Shown here in pieces: positions 7,583 to 16,136 of a stretch of 64,000 bases of DNA. Positions within the stretch are counted from its first letter, which is position 1. Each line of letters opens with the position of its first letter. The stretch lies in assembly GCF_042667405.1 (NCBI RefSeq), contig NZ_JBHVAL010000011.1, positions 62,001 through 126,000 on the forward strand, given 5' to 3'. This DNA is from Arthrobacter sp042667405. GTDB taxonomy: Bacteria > Actinomycetota > Actinomycetes > Actinomycetales > Micrococcaceae. Made by a program: the position numbers and the translations under genes. The notes beneath the pieces were generated by a model that saw nothing but the letters and a program-made list of their open reading frames with translations, did no database searches and was not told the DNA's origin.

Positions 7583-9049
7583 ATGGCACTCATGGACCGG
7601 CTTCCCAAGCACCTGTTCACTACCCGGGGCTGGGGCCTTTTGGCCGCGGGCGCAATTTCCCTGGGCTCTGCCTATGTCATGGGCCGGCGTGATTTGCTCT
7701 CCCTGGCGGTCCTGCTGCTCCTGCTCCCCTTGGTTGCCCTTGCCGGTGTCCGGGTGCTCAAACCCAAATTCCAGGTGTACCGGGAGTTCAATCCCTCCAC
7801 TGTTGAAACGTCCAGCACCACCACTGTCCGACTTGCGGTTGCGCGGACGAACTATTCCACCGGGCACGTCATCATGGAGGAGCAGTTACCGCCCCGTTTT
7901 GGCGAGCCTCCCGCCTTCCGTTTCCCGGCCCGCTCGGCTTCGGGCGGCACCAGCCGCTACGAATACCATCTCCGCTCGGGTAAACGGGGACAGTTCCGGA
8001 TCGGTCCGGTGACCGCCGAGTTCAGCGATCCGTTCGGCCTTTCCTTGAGGCGCCATGCCATAGACGACGGCGACCTCCTCACCGTGACGCCGGCCGCCGT
8101 CGAACTTCCGGTCACCGGATTGGCCGGGGCGCGGGGGAACGATGGCGTGACGGCGACGCGCATCCGCGCCAACCCGAGCGACGACGACATCATGACCCGT
8201 GAATACCGACATGGGGATCCCATGCGCCGCGTGCACTGGGCGGCCACGGCACGCCATGGTCAGCTCATGGTCCGGCAGGAGGAATCCGTGACCACTCCAG
8301 AGGCCACCATCATCCTGGATCAACGTTTTTCGGCCTTCGCCACCGGTGCCGGATCTGTCTTTGGCGCTCATGAGGAAGACTCGGACCTGGTAACGAGCCC
8401 TGATTTTGAATGGATGGTTACCGCCGCGATGTCTGTGTCTGCGCATCTGTCGGAGCGGAACTATTCCTTGCGGGTCCTGGATGCGTTCGGTGCTCCCGCG
8501 TTCCTTCGTTCCCGCTCGGCACCGGATCCGGACATCGAGGAGTTCTCCGGCGCAGGTGGCCTGCAGGCCATCGCTGAGGGTCTGGCGGCCATCGAGCTCA
8601 GCGGCCCCAGGCACGCACGGGCGGAGCATCACCGGGCTGACCACGCCGGGTCCGATCACCGCAGGACCGGTCACCACGAAGCCCGGACGGACCAGGCGTT
8701 CACCGAGGCTTCGGACTCAGTCTTCGATGACCGACTCATGGACAAGCTGGCAGCGCACCGCTTGCGCGGACCACTCCTGGCCTTGCTGGGCGCCCTGTCG
8801 CCCGCAGAGGCCAGGGCGCTGGCTCCCGCAGCAGCGTACGGAGCCAACGCCTTCGCGTTGGTCATCGGCGACCCGTCGCGAAGCAACGAGGATGCCCTGG
8901 AGATCCTGCGGCGCGCCGGCTGGCGGGTAGCGCCCGTGACAGCCAAGTCCCAGTTGGGCTCTGCCTGGTCAGCCTTTGACGAAGGCGGAATCGTTGCTGC
9001 TGCGGGTGCTGCCATGGATGTCCGGCGTGGAGCGGCGGTACCGCGATGA
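7583..9049 (+). CDS. DUF58 domain membrane protein
   Basis: A protein of 488 residues that begins with two hydrophobic segments (about 12-30 and 35-58), followed by a soluble region and the DUF58 core around 203-233, where YRHGDPMRRVHWAATAR is diagnostic. DUF58 proteins are obligate neighbours of MoxR ATPases and carry a vWA-like fold. A His-rich insertion (about 345-370, many H, A and R) interrupts the C-terminal half. The ATG at 7583 has a strong AGGAGG ribosome site. The stop overlaps the next start as ATGA, so the two are translationally coupled. Confidence 0.9.
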   Translation: MALMDRLPKHLFTTRGWGLLAAGAISLGSAYVMGRRDLLSLAVLLLLLPLVALAGVRVLKPKFQVYREFNPSTVETSSTTTVRLAVARTNYSTGHVIMEEQLPPRFGEPPAFRFPARSASGGTSRYEYHLRSGKRGQFRIGPVTAEFSDPFGLSLRRHAIDDGDLLTVTPAAVELPVTGLAGARGNDGVTATRIRANPSDDDIMTREYRHGDPMRRVHWAATARHGQLMVRQEESVTTPEATIILDQRFSAFATGAGSVFGAHEEDSDLVTSPDFEWMVTAAMSVSAHLSERNYSLRVLDAFGAPAFLRSRSAPDPDIEEFSGAGGLQAIAEGLAAIELSGPRHARAEHHRADHAGSDHRRTGHHEARTDQAFTEASDSVFDDRLMDKLAAHRLRGPLLALLGALSPAEARALAPAAAYGANAFALVIGDPSRSNEDALEILRRAGWRVAPVTAKSQLGSAWSAFDEGGIVAAAGAAMDVRRGAAVPR

Positions 9050-11547
9050 CAACCACATCCCACCGCGGCAGCCCGTCGCCCAGTCCTGCCGGCGGAACCA
9101 CGGGCCGGGACCGAGCTGTCGCACCACGACGGCCGCGCCGCGCCGGCCCCGGTGCCTACCCCTGGATCATGGCCGGTTCCATCGCCGTGGCCGTCCTGGG
9201 CGCCGCTTTATCGCTCAATGGCGTCCTCAGGGGCTGGGCCTGGTTCATGCCGTTGATCACCACTGTCGTGGTGGTCTCTGTGACGCTTGCAGCCCTTCGG
9301 GCCCTCCGCGCCCAGCCGTTGCTGGCCACACTCGGTTCCTTTGTGTCATTGGCTGCCATTCTCAGCTTCACATTCTGCCGTCAGGAGAGTCTGGCCGGTT
9401 TTATCCCTACTCCGGCAACCTTCACCGCCGTCGGGCGCCATATCAAGCGGGCCGCGGAGACCGTAGTCTCCGAGAGTGCGCCGGTCGCGCCAAACGCCGG
9501 GATCGTTTTTGTCATGTGCGCCTGCCTTGGGCTGCTGGTCATCCTCATTGACGCATTGGCGGTTCCGCTTTCGATGCCGGCCGCGAGCGGCATCGGGATC
9601 CTGGCCATCATGGTGGTCCCGGCAACCATCAAACCCCAAAGCGTGGGGATTGCCGGGTTCCTCGGCGCAGCGGTGGGCTATCTGCTGATTCTCGGATGCA
9701 GCCACTGGTTCGCCCCTGATGCCCGCCTGCAGTCGGGAACAGGCCGGGGTCCCGGACAATTCAGGCGTTCGTTGGTCACCGGTGGGCTGGCGCTGGCCCT
9801 GACGATGGTGGTGCCCCTTGCCATCCCCGGATTTGAAACGGGCACGTTCCCCCAAGGTTCGCGGCTCAGTCCCTGGGGTACCGCCAACGGGCTGAATCCA
9901 ATGATCACCTTGGGAAACAGTCTCCGGAGCCCCACAGGATCCGGCCGGATCACCTACGCAACAAGCGCCACGACGCCTCTCTATCTGAGGTCCGTCACGA
10001 TCGACAACTTCGACGGCGAAACCTGGGCGCCCAATGATCGTGTGGCCGAGCGCCGCGCAGGGGCGGACAGGATTGAGACGGGTTACGCGGTCCAGGGCCA
10101 GGTGGTCAACGCCGTGACGTCGGTCAACGCCGGCCTGTTCACCAGTCCCTACCTCCCCGCCCCCTTCGCCCCGGCCTCGGTCAACGGCCTCAACGGACGG
10201 TGGACCTGGGATCCGAACACGCTGAGCATCATGAGCACCGAGACCACAACGCGTGCCCAACGCTACGTTGTCTTCTCAGCCGCGCCGAAAGTCACAGCGG
10301 CAGCCCTGTCGCAAGCCACGGCGCCACCCCGATCCATCTCCGACGACTTCCTGAAGATCCCCGCCAACCTGCCCGACATCGTGCGGCAAACCGCGGATTC
10401 GGTCACGGCCCCGGCAGGAAACAACAATTACTCCAAAGCGCTGGCCATCCAGAAGTACCTGCGGTCGGGCGCGTTCACCTATTCCTTGCAGGCCCCCGTG
10501 CAAAACGGCTACGACGGAAACGGCCTCTCTGTCCTGGCCGATTTCCTGGCGGTCAAGAGCGGCTATTGCGTCCACTTCTCCTCAGCCATGGCGGTCATGG
10601 CACGGGCAGAAGGCATTCCAAGCCGCATCGCAGTTGGCTACGCGCCCGGCCGCCTCACCGGTGAATCGGTTGCTTTGGTGGGACAGGGCTCGTTCCCCGA
10701 GTACGAGGTCGACGCCCGGGACGCCCACGCCTGGCCGGAGCTCTACTTCGAAGGCCTCGGCTGGGTCCCGTTTGAACCAACCCCTTCCCGTGGCGTGGTC
10801 CCCGAGTACGCCACGGAAAGCTCCGTCCCCGGCAACCTGAGCACCAACACCGACGAGAAGGAACCCCTGACCACTCCCGCCCCGGTTGCTATGGCCCCGG
10901 TACCCGTCCCCGATGTTGGGGCACCGGCAGCGGGATCGCGCAACGTCAGCCCCCTTCCGGTGATCGGCGCAGTGGCGGCCGGGGTAGTGCTCCTGCTCGG
11001 TTTCGTGTGCTCGCCCAGACTCAGCAGGGCCCTTCTCAGACGGCGGAGGCTGAACATCAAACCCCGGGACGACACCGGCGGGCTGCCGCCAGGGTACAAG
11101 GACCCCGGACCGGACTTGGCCTGGGCCGAGCTGCAGGACCTTGCCACCGACTACGGCATATCCTCGACGTCCAGCGAAACGCCCCGGCACTTCTCCAGCA
11201 GGTTGCGTTCCAGCCCCGCATTGGGTGAGGCGGGAGGGCTCGACGACGCCGCGCACACCGCAGTCGCGTCCCTCACCGCGGACTTCGAACGGCTGCGTTA
11301 CGGCCGCCTTGCCGTGACGGCCCCCGCAGCGTCGCCCCGCATCGCCGTCGTGCGTGAGTCGTTACGGAACAATGCCCGCTGGTTGGTTCGTTTCCGCGCC
11401 GACTGGCTGCCGCCGTCGATGATGCGCCGCTGGCGCCGGGCCCTGGGTGCGCCGTTCCGGGCGTTGGGCAGCCTGGGCAAAGCCGTGGGGTGGGCAGCCA
11501 TCCGCGGATGGCGGTCGGTGCGCGGGGTTCTCCCCCAGCGTCGCTGA
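9046..11547 (+). CDS. TgpA-like transglutaminase-domain membrane protein
   Basis: A protein of 833 residues. The N-terminal third has about six transmembrane helices (DUF3488-like), followed by an exported transglutaminase core and a last transmembrane segment near 640-660. A cytoplasmic tail resembles DUF4129. The papain-like triad is partly visible as C508 in SGYCVHFSSAMA and H561 in DARDAHAWPEL. P. aeruginosa TgpA, the best known relative, is an essential periplasmic-domain protein suspected of envelope work; its substrate is unknown. The gene starts inside the DUF58 stop (ATGA) and ends the moxR operon before a strong terminator. Confidence 0.92.
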   Translation: MTTTSHRGSPSPSPAGGTTGRDRAVAPRRPRRAGPGAYPWIMAGSIAVAVLGAALSLNGVLRGWAWFMPLITTVVVVSVTLAALRALRAQPLLATLGSFVSLAAILSFTFCRQESLAGFIPTPATFTAVGRHIKRAAETVVSESAPVAPNAGIVFVMCACLGLLVILIDALAVPLSMPAASGIGILAIMVVPATIKPQSVGIAGFLGAAVGYLLILGCSHWFAPDARLQSGTGRGPGQFRRSLVTGGLALALTMVVPLAIPGFETGTFPQGSRLSPWGTANGLNPMITLGNSLRSPTGSGRITYATSATTPLYLRSVTIDNFDGETWAPNDRVAERRAGADRIETGYAVQGQVVNAVTSVNAGLFTSPYLPAPFAPASVNGLNGRWTWDPNTLSIMSTETTTRAQRYVVFSAAPKVTAAALSQATAPPRSISDDFLKIPANLPDIVRQTADSVTAPAGNNNYSKALAIQKYLRSGAFTYSLQAPVQNGYDGNGLSVLADFLAVKSGYCVHFSSAMAVMARAEGIPSRIAVGYAPGRLTGESVALVGQGSFPEYEVDARDAHAWPELYFEGLGWVPFEPTPSRGVVPEYATESSVPGNLSTNTDEKEPLTTPAPVAMAPVPVPDVGAPAAGSRNVSPLPVIGAVAAGVVLLLGFVCSPRLSRALLRRRRLNIKPRDDTGGLPPGYKDPGPDLAWAELQDLATDYGISSTSSETPRHFSSRLRSSPALGEAGGLDDAAHTAVASLTADFERLRYGRLAVTAPAASPRIAVVRESLRNNARWLVRFRADWLPPSMMRRWRRALGAPFRALGSLGKAVGWAAIRGWRSVRGVLPQRR

Positions 11548-11584
11548 GGCCGTGGCACCGCGATGCCCATCAGCGCCAACGCCA

Positions 11585-11627
11585 AAAGGGCCCGGCCTGG
11601 AACTTGTGGTTCCGGGCCGGGCCCTTT
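11585..11627. terminator. bidirectional terminator between tgpA-like gene and gabD
   Basis: Arms of 19 bases at 11585-11603 and 11609-11627 pair with a single T-G wobble around the 5-base loop TTGTG. The stem begins with AAAGGGCCCGG and ends with GGGCCCTTT, so both strands give a GC stem with A's before and T's after. It sits between convergent genes that end at 11547 and 11677. Confidence 0.88.
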
Positions 11628-11676
11628 GGTGTCAACCGTTCTTGTTGCGAGAGCGGCGGACGGGATCCTGCGCAGC

Positions 11677-13158
11677 CTAGTCGGCGTACGGGTCCGCGAT
11701 ACCTACGTACTGGGTGTAGAGGTACTCTTCGATGCCCTCGGAGCCGCCTTCGCGGCCGAGGCCGGACTGCTTGACGCCACCGAACGGAGCGGCGGCGTTG
11801 GAGATGACGCCGGCGTTCAGGCCCAGCATGCCGGTCTCCAGCTTCTCGCTGATGCGCAGGCCCCGGTTCAGGTCCTTGGTGAAGACGTAGGCCACCAGGC
11901 CGTACTCGGTGTTGTTGGCCAGACGGACGGCGTCATCTTCGGAAGAGAAGGTGATGATCGGGGCTACCGGTCCAAAGATCTCTTCCTTGAGGATGCGGGC
12001 GTCCTCGGCAACGTTCTTCAGCACGGTGGGCTTGTAGAAGTAACCGGGACCGTCGACGGCGGCACCACCGGTGACTGCCTCGGCGCCACCTTCGACGGCC
12101 TCGCTGACCAGGGCGTGGACGCCGTCGCGTGCCTTGCCGTCGATCAGGGGGCCGACCTTGGATTCGGGCTCGGTGCCGCGGGCGGTGGTGAGCGAACCGA
12201 TCTTGGCGGCGAACTTCTCAGCGAAGGCGTCGGCGATGGACTCGTGCACAATGAAGCGGTTGGCCGCCGTGCAGGCCTCGCCCATGTTGCGCATCTTGGC
12301 TGCGAGGGCGCCCTCAACAGCCTTGTCCAGGTCAGCGTCTTCGAAAACAACGAACGGTGCGTTGCCGCCCAGTTCCATTGATGTACGCAGGACCTTGTCC
12401 GCAGCTTCACGGATGAGGGCCTGGCCCACCGGGGTGGAGCCGGTGAAGGAGATCTTGCGGAGGCGGTCGTCCTTGATCAACGGGCCCGTAACAGCGCCGG
12501 CCGTCGAGGTCTGGATGACGTTCAGGACACCGGCGGGAAGGCCGGCTTCCTGCATGACCTGTGCGAAGAGCAGGCTGGTCAGCGGGGTGAGGTTGGCAGG
12601 CTTGAGGACCATGGTGCAACCGGCGGCGACAGCCGGAGCCACCTTGCGGGTGGCCATTGCCAACGGGAAGTTCCACGGGGTGATCAGCAGGCAAGGGCCA
12701 ACAGGCTTCTTCTGAACGAGCAGGCGGTTCTTACCGTCCGGGGCTGCGGAGTAGCGGCCGGATACGCGGACAGCTTCTTCGGAGAACCAGCGCAGGAACT
12801 CAGCACCGTAGGTCACTTCACCGCGGGCTTCGGCCAGCGGCTTGCCCATTTCAAGGGTCATGAGAAGCGCGAAGTCCTCGGCACGTTCGGTGACAAGCTC
12901 GAAGGCGCGGCGCAGGATTTCACCGCGTTCGCGCGGGGCTGTACGGGCCCAGTCGGCCTGTGCAGCAGCGGCGGCGTCGAGGGCGGCGGCACCGTCCTCC
13001 GCACCGGCGTCGGAGATGCTGAGCAGGACCTTGCCCGTGGCGGGGTCCTCAACATCAAAGGTCTTACCCGAACCAGCCGGGCGCCACTGACCGTTGATCA
13101 GCAGGCCGGTGGGAACGGAAGCCAGCAGTTCGCTTTCGCGTTCAACCGTGACAGTCAT
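11677..13158 (-). CDS. gabD: succinate-semialdehyde dehydrogenase (NADP-type)
   Basis: An aldehyde dehydrogenase of 493 residues that oxidises succinate semialdehyde to succinate in the GABA shunt. The cofactor and active-site motifs ITPWNFPLAM, FTGSTPVG and MELGGNAP are present, and the catalytic cysteine is C296 in GEACTAANRF. Length and sequence fit GabD better than betaine or phenylacetaldehyde dehydrogenases. The start at 13158 follows AAGGAG. No GABA aminotransferase is adjacent, so semialdehyde supply must come from elsewhere. A palindrome in its upstream region may carry regulation. Confidence 0.9.
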   Translation of the reverse strand: MTVTVERESELLASVPTGLLINGQWRPAGSGKTFDVEDPATGKVLLSISDAGAEDGAAALDAAAAAQADWARTAPRERGEILRRAFELVTERAEDFALLMTLEMGKPLAEARGEVTYGAEFLRWFSEEAVRVSGRYSAAPDGKNRLLVQKKPVGPCLLITPWNFPLAMATRKVAPAVAAGCTMVLKPANLTPLTSLLFAQVMQEAGLPAGVLNVIQTSTAGAVTGPLIKDDRLRKISFTGSTPVGQALIREAADKVLRTSMELGGNAPFVVFEDADLDKAVEGALAAKMRNMGEACTAANRFIVHESIADAFAEKFAAKIGSLTTARGTEPESKVGPLIDGKARDGVHALVSEAVEGGAEAVTGGAAVDGPGYFYKPTVLKNVAEDARILKEEIFGPVAPIITFSSEDDAVRLANNTEYGLVAYVFTKDLNRGLRISEKLETGMLGLNAGVISNAAAPFGGVKQSGLGREGGSEGIEEYLYTQYVGIADPYAD

Positions 13159-13293
13159 GGCGACTCCTTCGTCTTGGGTGCTTTGGAGATATGCACCACG
13201 GGGGTTCGTTGCCGGAAGTGGCTTGAATTACTGCCACGGTACTGCCCCGCCGGAAGGAGTGTCTACGCCTTCACGCACTGCCATGCGGACGCT

Positions 13294-13321
13294 ATTTTGT
13301 GCAGCTGCACAGCTTTGTCAG
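13294..13321 (-). promoter_or_regulatory. candidate gabD promoter with 14-bp palindrome in the spacer
   Basis: On the minus strand CTGACA (plus 13316-13321) and CAAAAT (13294-13299) are 16 bases apart. The perfect palindrome TGTGCAGCTGCACA (13298-13311) fills most of the spacer and touches the -10 box. A dimeric repressor bound there would block the promoter. The -35 box overlaps the rsmI stop codon. Confidence 0.45.
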
Positions 13322-14244
13322 CGGGCTGCGAGCACCGCTGAGTAAAGCTCCCGCTTGCTCACCCGCGCGTCCTCGGCCACGGCTGCCACGGCCTCTTTCA
13401 GGCGGATGCCCTGCGCCACCAGTTCATTCACGGCCGCAACGTGGTCCTCGGGTTTTCCGGGCTCCTGTTCAGGCGCACCGGCCACCACCACGGCGATTTC
13501 ACCACGCACCTCGTTGTTTTCTGCCCACTCCAGAAGCTCACGCAGCGTGCCGCGGATGACTTCCTCATAGGTCTTGGTGAGCTCGCGGCATACGGCCACG
13601 CGGCGATCCGGCCCGAAGCGCTCGTGCAATGCGCGCAGCATGACTTCAAGCCTGTGCGGTGCCTCGAAGAAAACCATGGTGCGGCGTTCATCGGCCAGAT
13701 GGGCCAGACGGGAATTGCGGTCTCCGGACTTCCGCGGGAGGAAGCCTTCAAAGCAGAATCGGTCGGTCGGCAGGCCTGAGAGGGCAAGCGCGGTCAGGAC
13801 GGCGGACGGCCCGGGGACCGCGGTGACGGTCAATCCGGCTTCCACGGCCCCCTCCACCAGACGGAAACCCGGGTCCGAGACGGCAGGCATGCCGGCGTCG
13901 CTGACCATGAGAATGGTCTTTCCGGCGCGCACGTGGTCCAGCAGCTCAGCGGTCTTGGTGGCTTCATTGTGTTCGTGATAGCTGATGACCCGACCGGAAA
14001 CCTCCACCCCAAGGGCCTGGACCAGGCGGTGCAGGCGGCGGGTATCTTCCGCCGCGATAATGTCCGAGGTTCCCAGCAGCTCGATCAGCCTGGTGGATGC
14101 GTCGCCGACGTTGCCTATGGGCGTCGCGGCCAGCACGATCCGGCCAACTCCCGGGGTTGTTCCGCTTGGAACCGCGGGCTCCCCCAGCTCAAGGGATTCG
14201 TCGTCCAACGGGGTTTCAACGGGGGTGCTTCGCTCTTCGTCCAC
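13318..14244 (-). CDS. rsmI: 16S rRNA (cytidine1402-2'-O)-methyltransferase
   Basis: A methyltransferase of 308 residues that 2'-O-methylates C1402 of 16S rRNA in the decoding centre. The tetrapyrrole-methylase fold is seen in LAATPIGNVGDAS, AEDTRRLHRLV, MVSDAGMPAVSDPG, VPGPSAVLTALALSGL and FEGFLPRK. The usual T in SDAGTP is M here. The start is a GTG at 14244 with TAGGCT six bases upstream, so the transcript looks leaderless. It is divergent from the pmt gene, and the two share 76 bases. Confidence 0.95.
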   Translation of the reverse strand: MDEERSTPVETPLDDESLELGEPAVPSGTTPGVGRIVLAATPIGNVGDASTRLIELLGTSDIIAAEDTRRLHRLVQALGVEVSGRVISYHEHNEATKTAELLDHVRAGKTILMVSDAGMPAVSDPGFRLVEGAVEAGLTVTAVPGPSAVLTALALSGLPTDRFCFEGFLPRKSGDRNSRLAHLADERRTMVFFEAPHRLEVMLRALHERFGPDRRVAVCRELTKTYEEVIRGTLRELLEWAENNEVRGEIAVVVAGAPEQEPGKPEDHVAAVNELVAQGIRLKEAVAAVAEDARVSKRELYSAVLAAR

Positions 14245-14250
14245 TTGCCA

Positions 14251-14256
14251 AGCCTA
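14251..14256 (-). promoter_or_regulatory. -10 box for leaderless rsmI
   Basis: The minus-strand TAGGCT is six bases before the GTG at 14244. The divergent pmt gene has the same arrangement 53 bases away. Confidence 0.55.
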
Positions 14257-14308
14257 CTGCCCACGCCGGGCGGAACGGCAGTTCAGCTTTGCGCCAAGAA
14301 TCGGCAGG

Positions 14309-14314
14309 TAGCAT
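14309..14314 (+). promoter_or_regulatory. -10 box for leaderless pmt
   Basis: TAGCAT stands six bases before the GTG at 14321, with no Shine-Dalgarno between. This supports the GTG as the true start of a leaderless transcript. Confidence 0.55.
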
Positions 14315-14320
14315 GGGCGG

Positions 14321-16126
14321 GTGAACCAGTCACCCGTTTCCGACACCGCCTCCGGGAGTCCCGCCACGCCGGGCCCACCGGAGAAGGTGGGCCAACGCCC
14401 TGCCGGGAAAATTTCCCCGGATCCGGTAAGGAAACTGATTGCCTGGCAGCCTCCACGAACATCACGGGACGGGAGGACGAAGCCAGGGGCTGCCCGGGGC
14501 CTTGAAGGGCACCGCTGGATTGAGAGGCCTTCAGAGGCTTTCAGCATGGAGGCATTGAGGCAGCGCCTCATCGGCGGCATCCAGAGCTGGCGTGATTACC
14601 CGGCATCGCTGCGCTTGTGGTTCTGGTTGATTCCGACCATCACCGCAGTCCTTGGTGGCGTTCTCAGGTTTTTCAGGCTTGAGGTTCCGCACAGCCTGGT
14701 TTTCGACGAAACGTATTACGTCAAGGACGCCTACTCGTATATGGTGAGCGGCTATGAGCGAAGCTGGCCTGCCAATGCCAACGATTCGTTCAACGCAGGC
14801 AATCCCAACATCCTGCTGAACACCCCCGAGTACGTGGTCCATCCACCGGTCGGCAAGTGGATGATCGCCTTCGGGATGTGGCTGTTCGGCGCCGACAACC
14901 CCTTCGGCTGGCGCTTCGCCGCTGCGCTCACCGGCACGCTCACGGTTTTCCTGGTTTCCCTCATAGCCCTGAAGCTTTTCCGATCCCATATCCTCGGGGC
15001 CGTTGCCGGGTTGCTGCTCGCCATCGACGGACACCATCTTGTCCTCTCACGCACCTCGCTGCTTGATATTTTTCTTGCATTCTGGCTTTTCGCCGCTTTT
15101 GGCGCCCTTCTGTTGGACCGCGACGACGGCCGGCGTCGTCTGGCTTCCCGGCTCGCCGCGCAAGCGGCTGCTTGGCCCGGCGGCCGCCCGCTGGGGAGCC
15201 AACTCGTGGCCGGTCCCTGGTTGGGAATGCGGTGGTGGCGCCTTGTGGCCGGTATCTGCCTCGGGCTCGCCGTGGGCACCAAATGGTCGGCGTTGTTCTT
15301 CGTCGCGGCTTTTGGCATCATGACCGTTCTGTGGGATCTGAACGCCCGCCGGATCGCAGGCATCAAGAACTGGTTCAGTGCCGGTGTCATCAAGGACGGC
15401 ATCCCGGCGTTCTTCACTCTTATTCCTGTCGCTGTGGTCACCTACACCGCAACGTGGACAGGCTGGTTCCTTTCGAAGGACGCTTACTACCGTCAATGGG
15501 CCGTCACCAACCCGGCGCCCGGATGGGACTGGTTGCCCGATTCGGTGCGCTCCCTGGCCCACTATCACCTGGAGGCGTACAAGTTCCACCAGGGGCTCAG
15601 CGCGGAGCATCCCTACCAATCCAGTCCATGGACCTGGCTGCTCATGGGTCGCCCCACATCGTTCTATTACCAGTCACCCAAGCAGGGAACCGCGGGCTGC
15701 CTCGTGGAGACCTGTTCCTCGGCGATCCTCCCCGTGGGAAATCCCGTGCTCTGGTGGGGCGGAACCATCGCCCTGGTCGTTCTGCTGTTCTGGTGGGCGG
15801 GACGCCGCGATTGGCGGGCGGGAGCAATCCTCGCCGGGGTCGCCGCCGGATATCTGCCGTGGTTCATGTACCCCGAACGCACCATGTTCATCTTCTATGC
15901 GGTCTCGTTCGAACCGTTCCTGGTGCTTGCCCTGACGTACGTTCTGGGCTTGGTGCTCGGACGCAGCACGGATCCGCCGTGGCGCAGACGCTCCGGACTG
16001 TACGTGGTGGCCGGTGTCGTGGTTTTGGCTGTCCTGGCCACGGCGTTCTTCTATCCCGTGCTGACAGCGGAGGTCATCGGCTACCAGGAATGGCGTATGA
16101 GAATGTGGATGCCGTCGTGGATCTAG
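14321..16126 (+). CDS. dolichyl-phosphate-mannose--protein mannosyltransferase (PMT, GT39)
   Basis: An integral membrane glycosyltransferase of 601 residues that moves mannose from polyprenyl-phosphate-mannose to Ser/Thr of secreted proteins, as actinobacterial Pmt does. The first extracytoplasmic loop has the catalytic Asp-Glu in FDETYYVKDAYSY (about residues 128-140). About ten transmembrane segments and the C-terminal PMT_4TMC four-helix part follow. The 75 residues before the first helix are hydrophilic and Pro-rich. The GTG at 14321 is taken because of the leaderless -10; an ATG at 14546 would remove the disordered head. The acyl-CoA synthetase gene follows after 10 bases. Confidence 0.92.
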   Translation: MNQSPVSDTASGSPATPGPPEKVGQRPAGKISPDPVRKLIAWQPPRTSRDGRTKPGAARGLEGHRWIERPSEAFSMEALRQRLIGGIQSWRDYPASLRLWFWLIPTITAVLGGVLRFFRLEVPHSLVFDETYYVKDAYSYMVSGYERSWPANANDSFNAGNPNILLNTPEYVVHPPVGKWMIAFGMWLFGADNPFGWRFAAALTGTLTVFLVSLIALKLFRSHILGAVAGLLLAIDGHHLVLSRTSLLDIFLAFWLFAAFGALLLDRDDGRRRLASRLAAQAAAWPGGRPLGSQLVAGPWLGMRWWRLVAGICLGLAVGTKWSALFFVAAFGIMTVLWDLNARRIAGIKNWFSAGVIKDGIPAFFTLIPVAVVTYTATWTGWFLSKDAYYRQWAVTNPAPGWDWLPDSVRSLAHYHLEAYKFHQGLSAEHPYQSSPWTWLLMGRPTSFYYQSPKQGTAGCLVETCSSAILPVGNPVLWWGGTIALVVLLFWWAGRRDWRAGAILAGVAAGYLPWFMYPERTMFIFYAVSFEPFLVLALTYVLGLVLGRSTDPPWRRRSGLYVVAGVVVLAVLATAFFYPVLTAEVIGYQEWRMRMWMPSWI

Positions 16127-16136
16127 GAGGCAAGCA

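Noticed and set aside
11677..13158. Betaine-aldehyde or phenylacetaldehyde dehydrogenase
   Set aside because: The MTVTVERE...LLINGQWRPAGSG start, length and EACTAANR active site fit GabD-type SSADH better; substrate still unproven.
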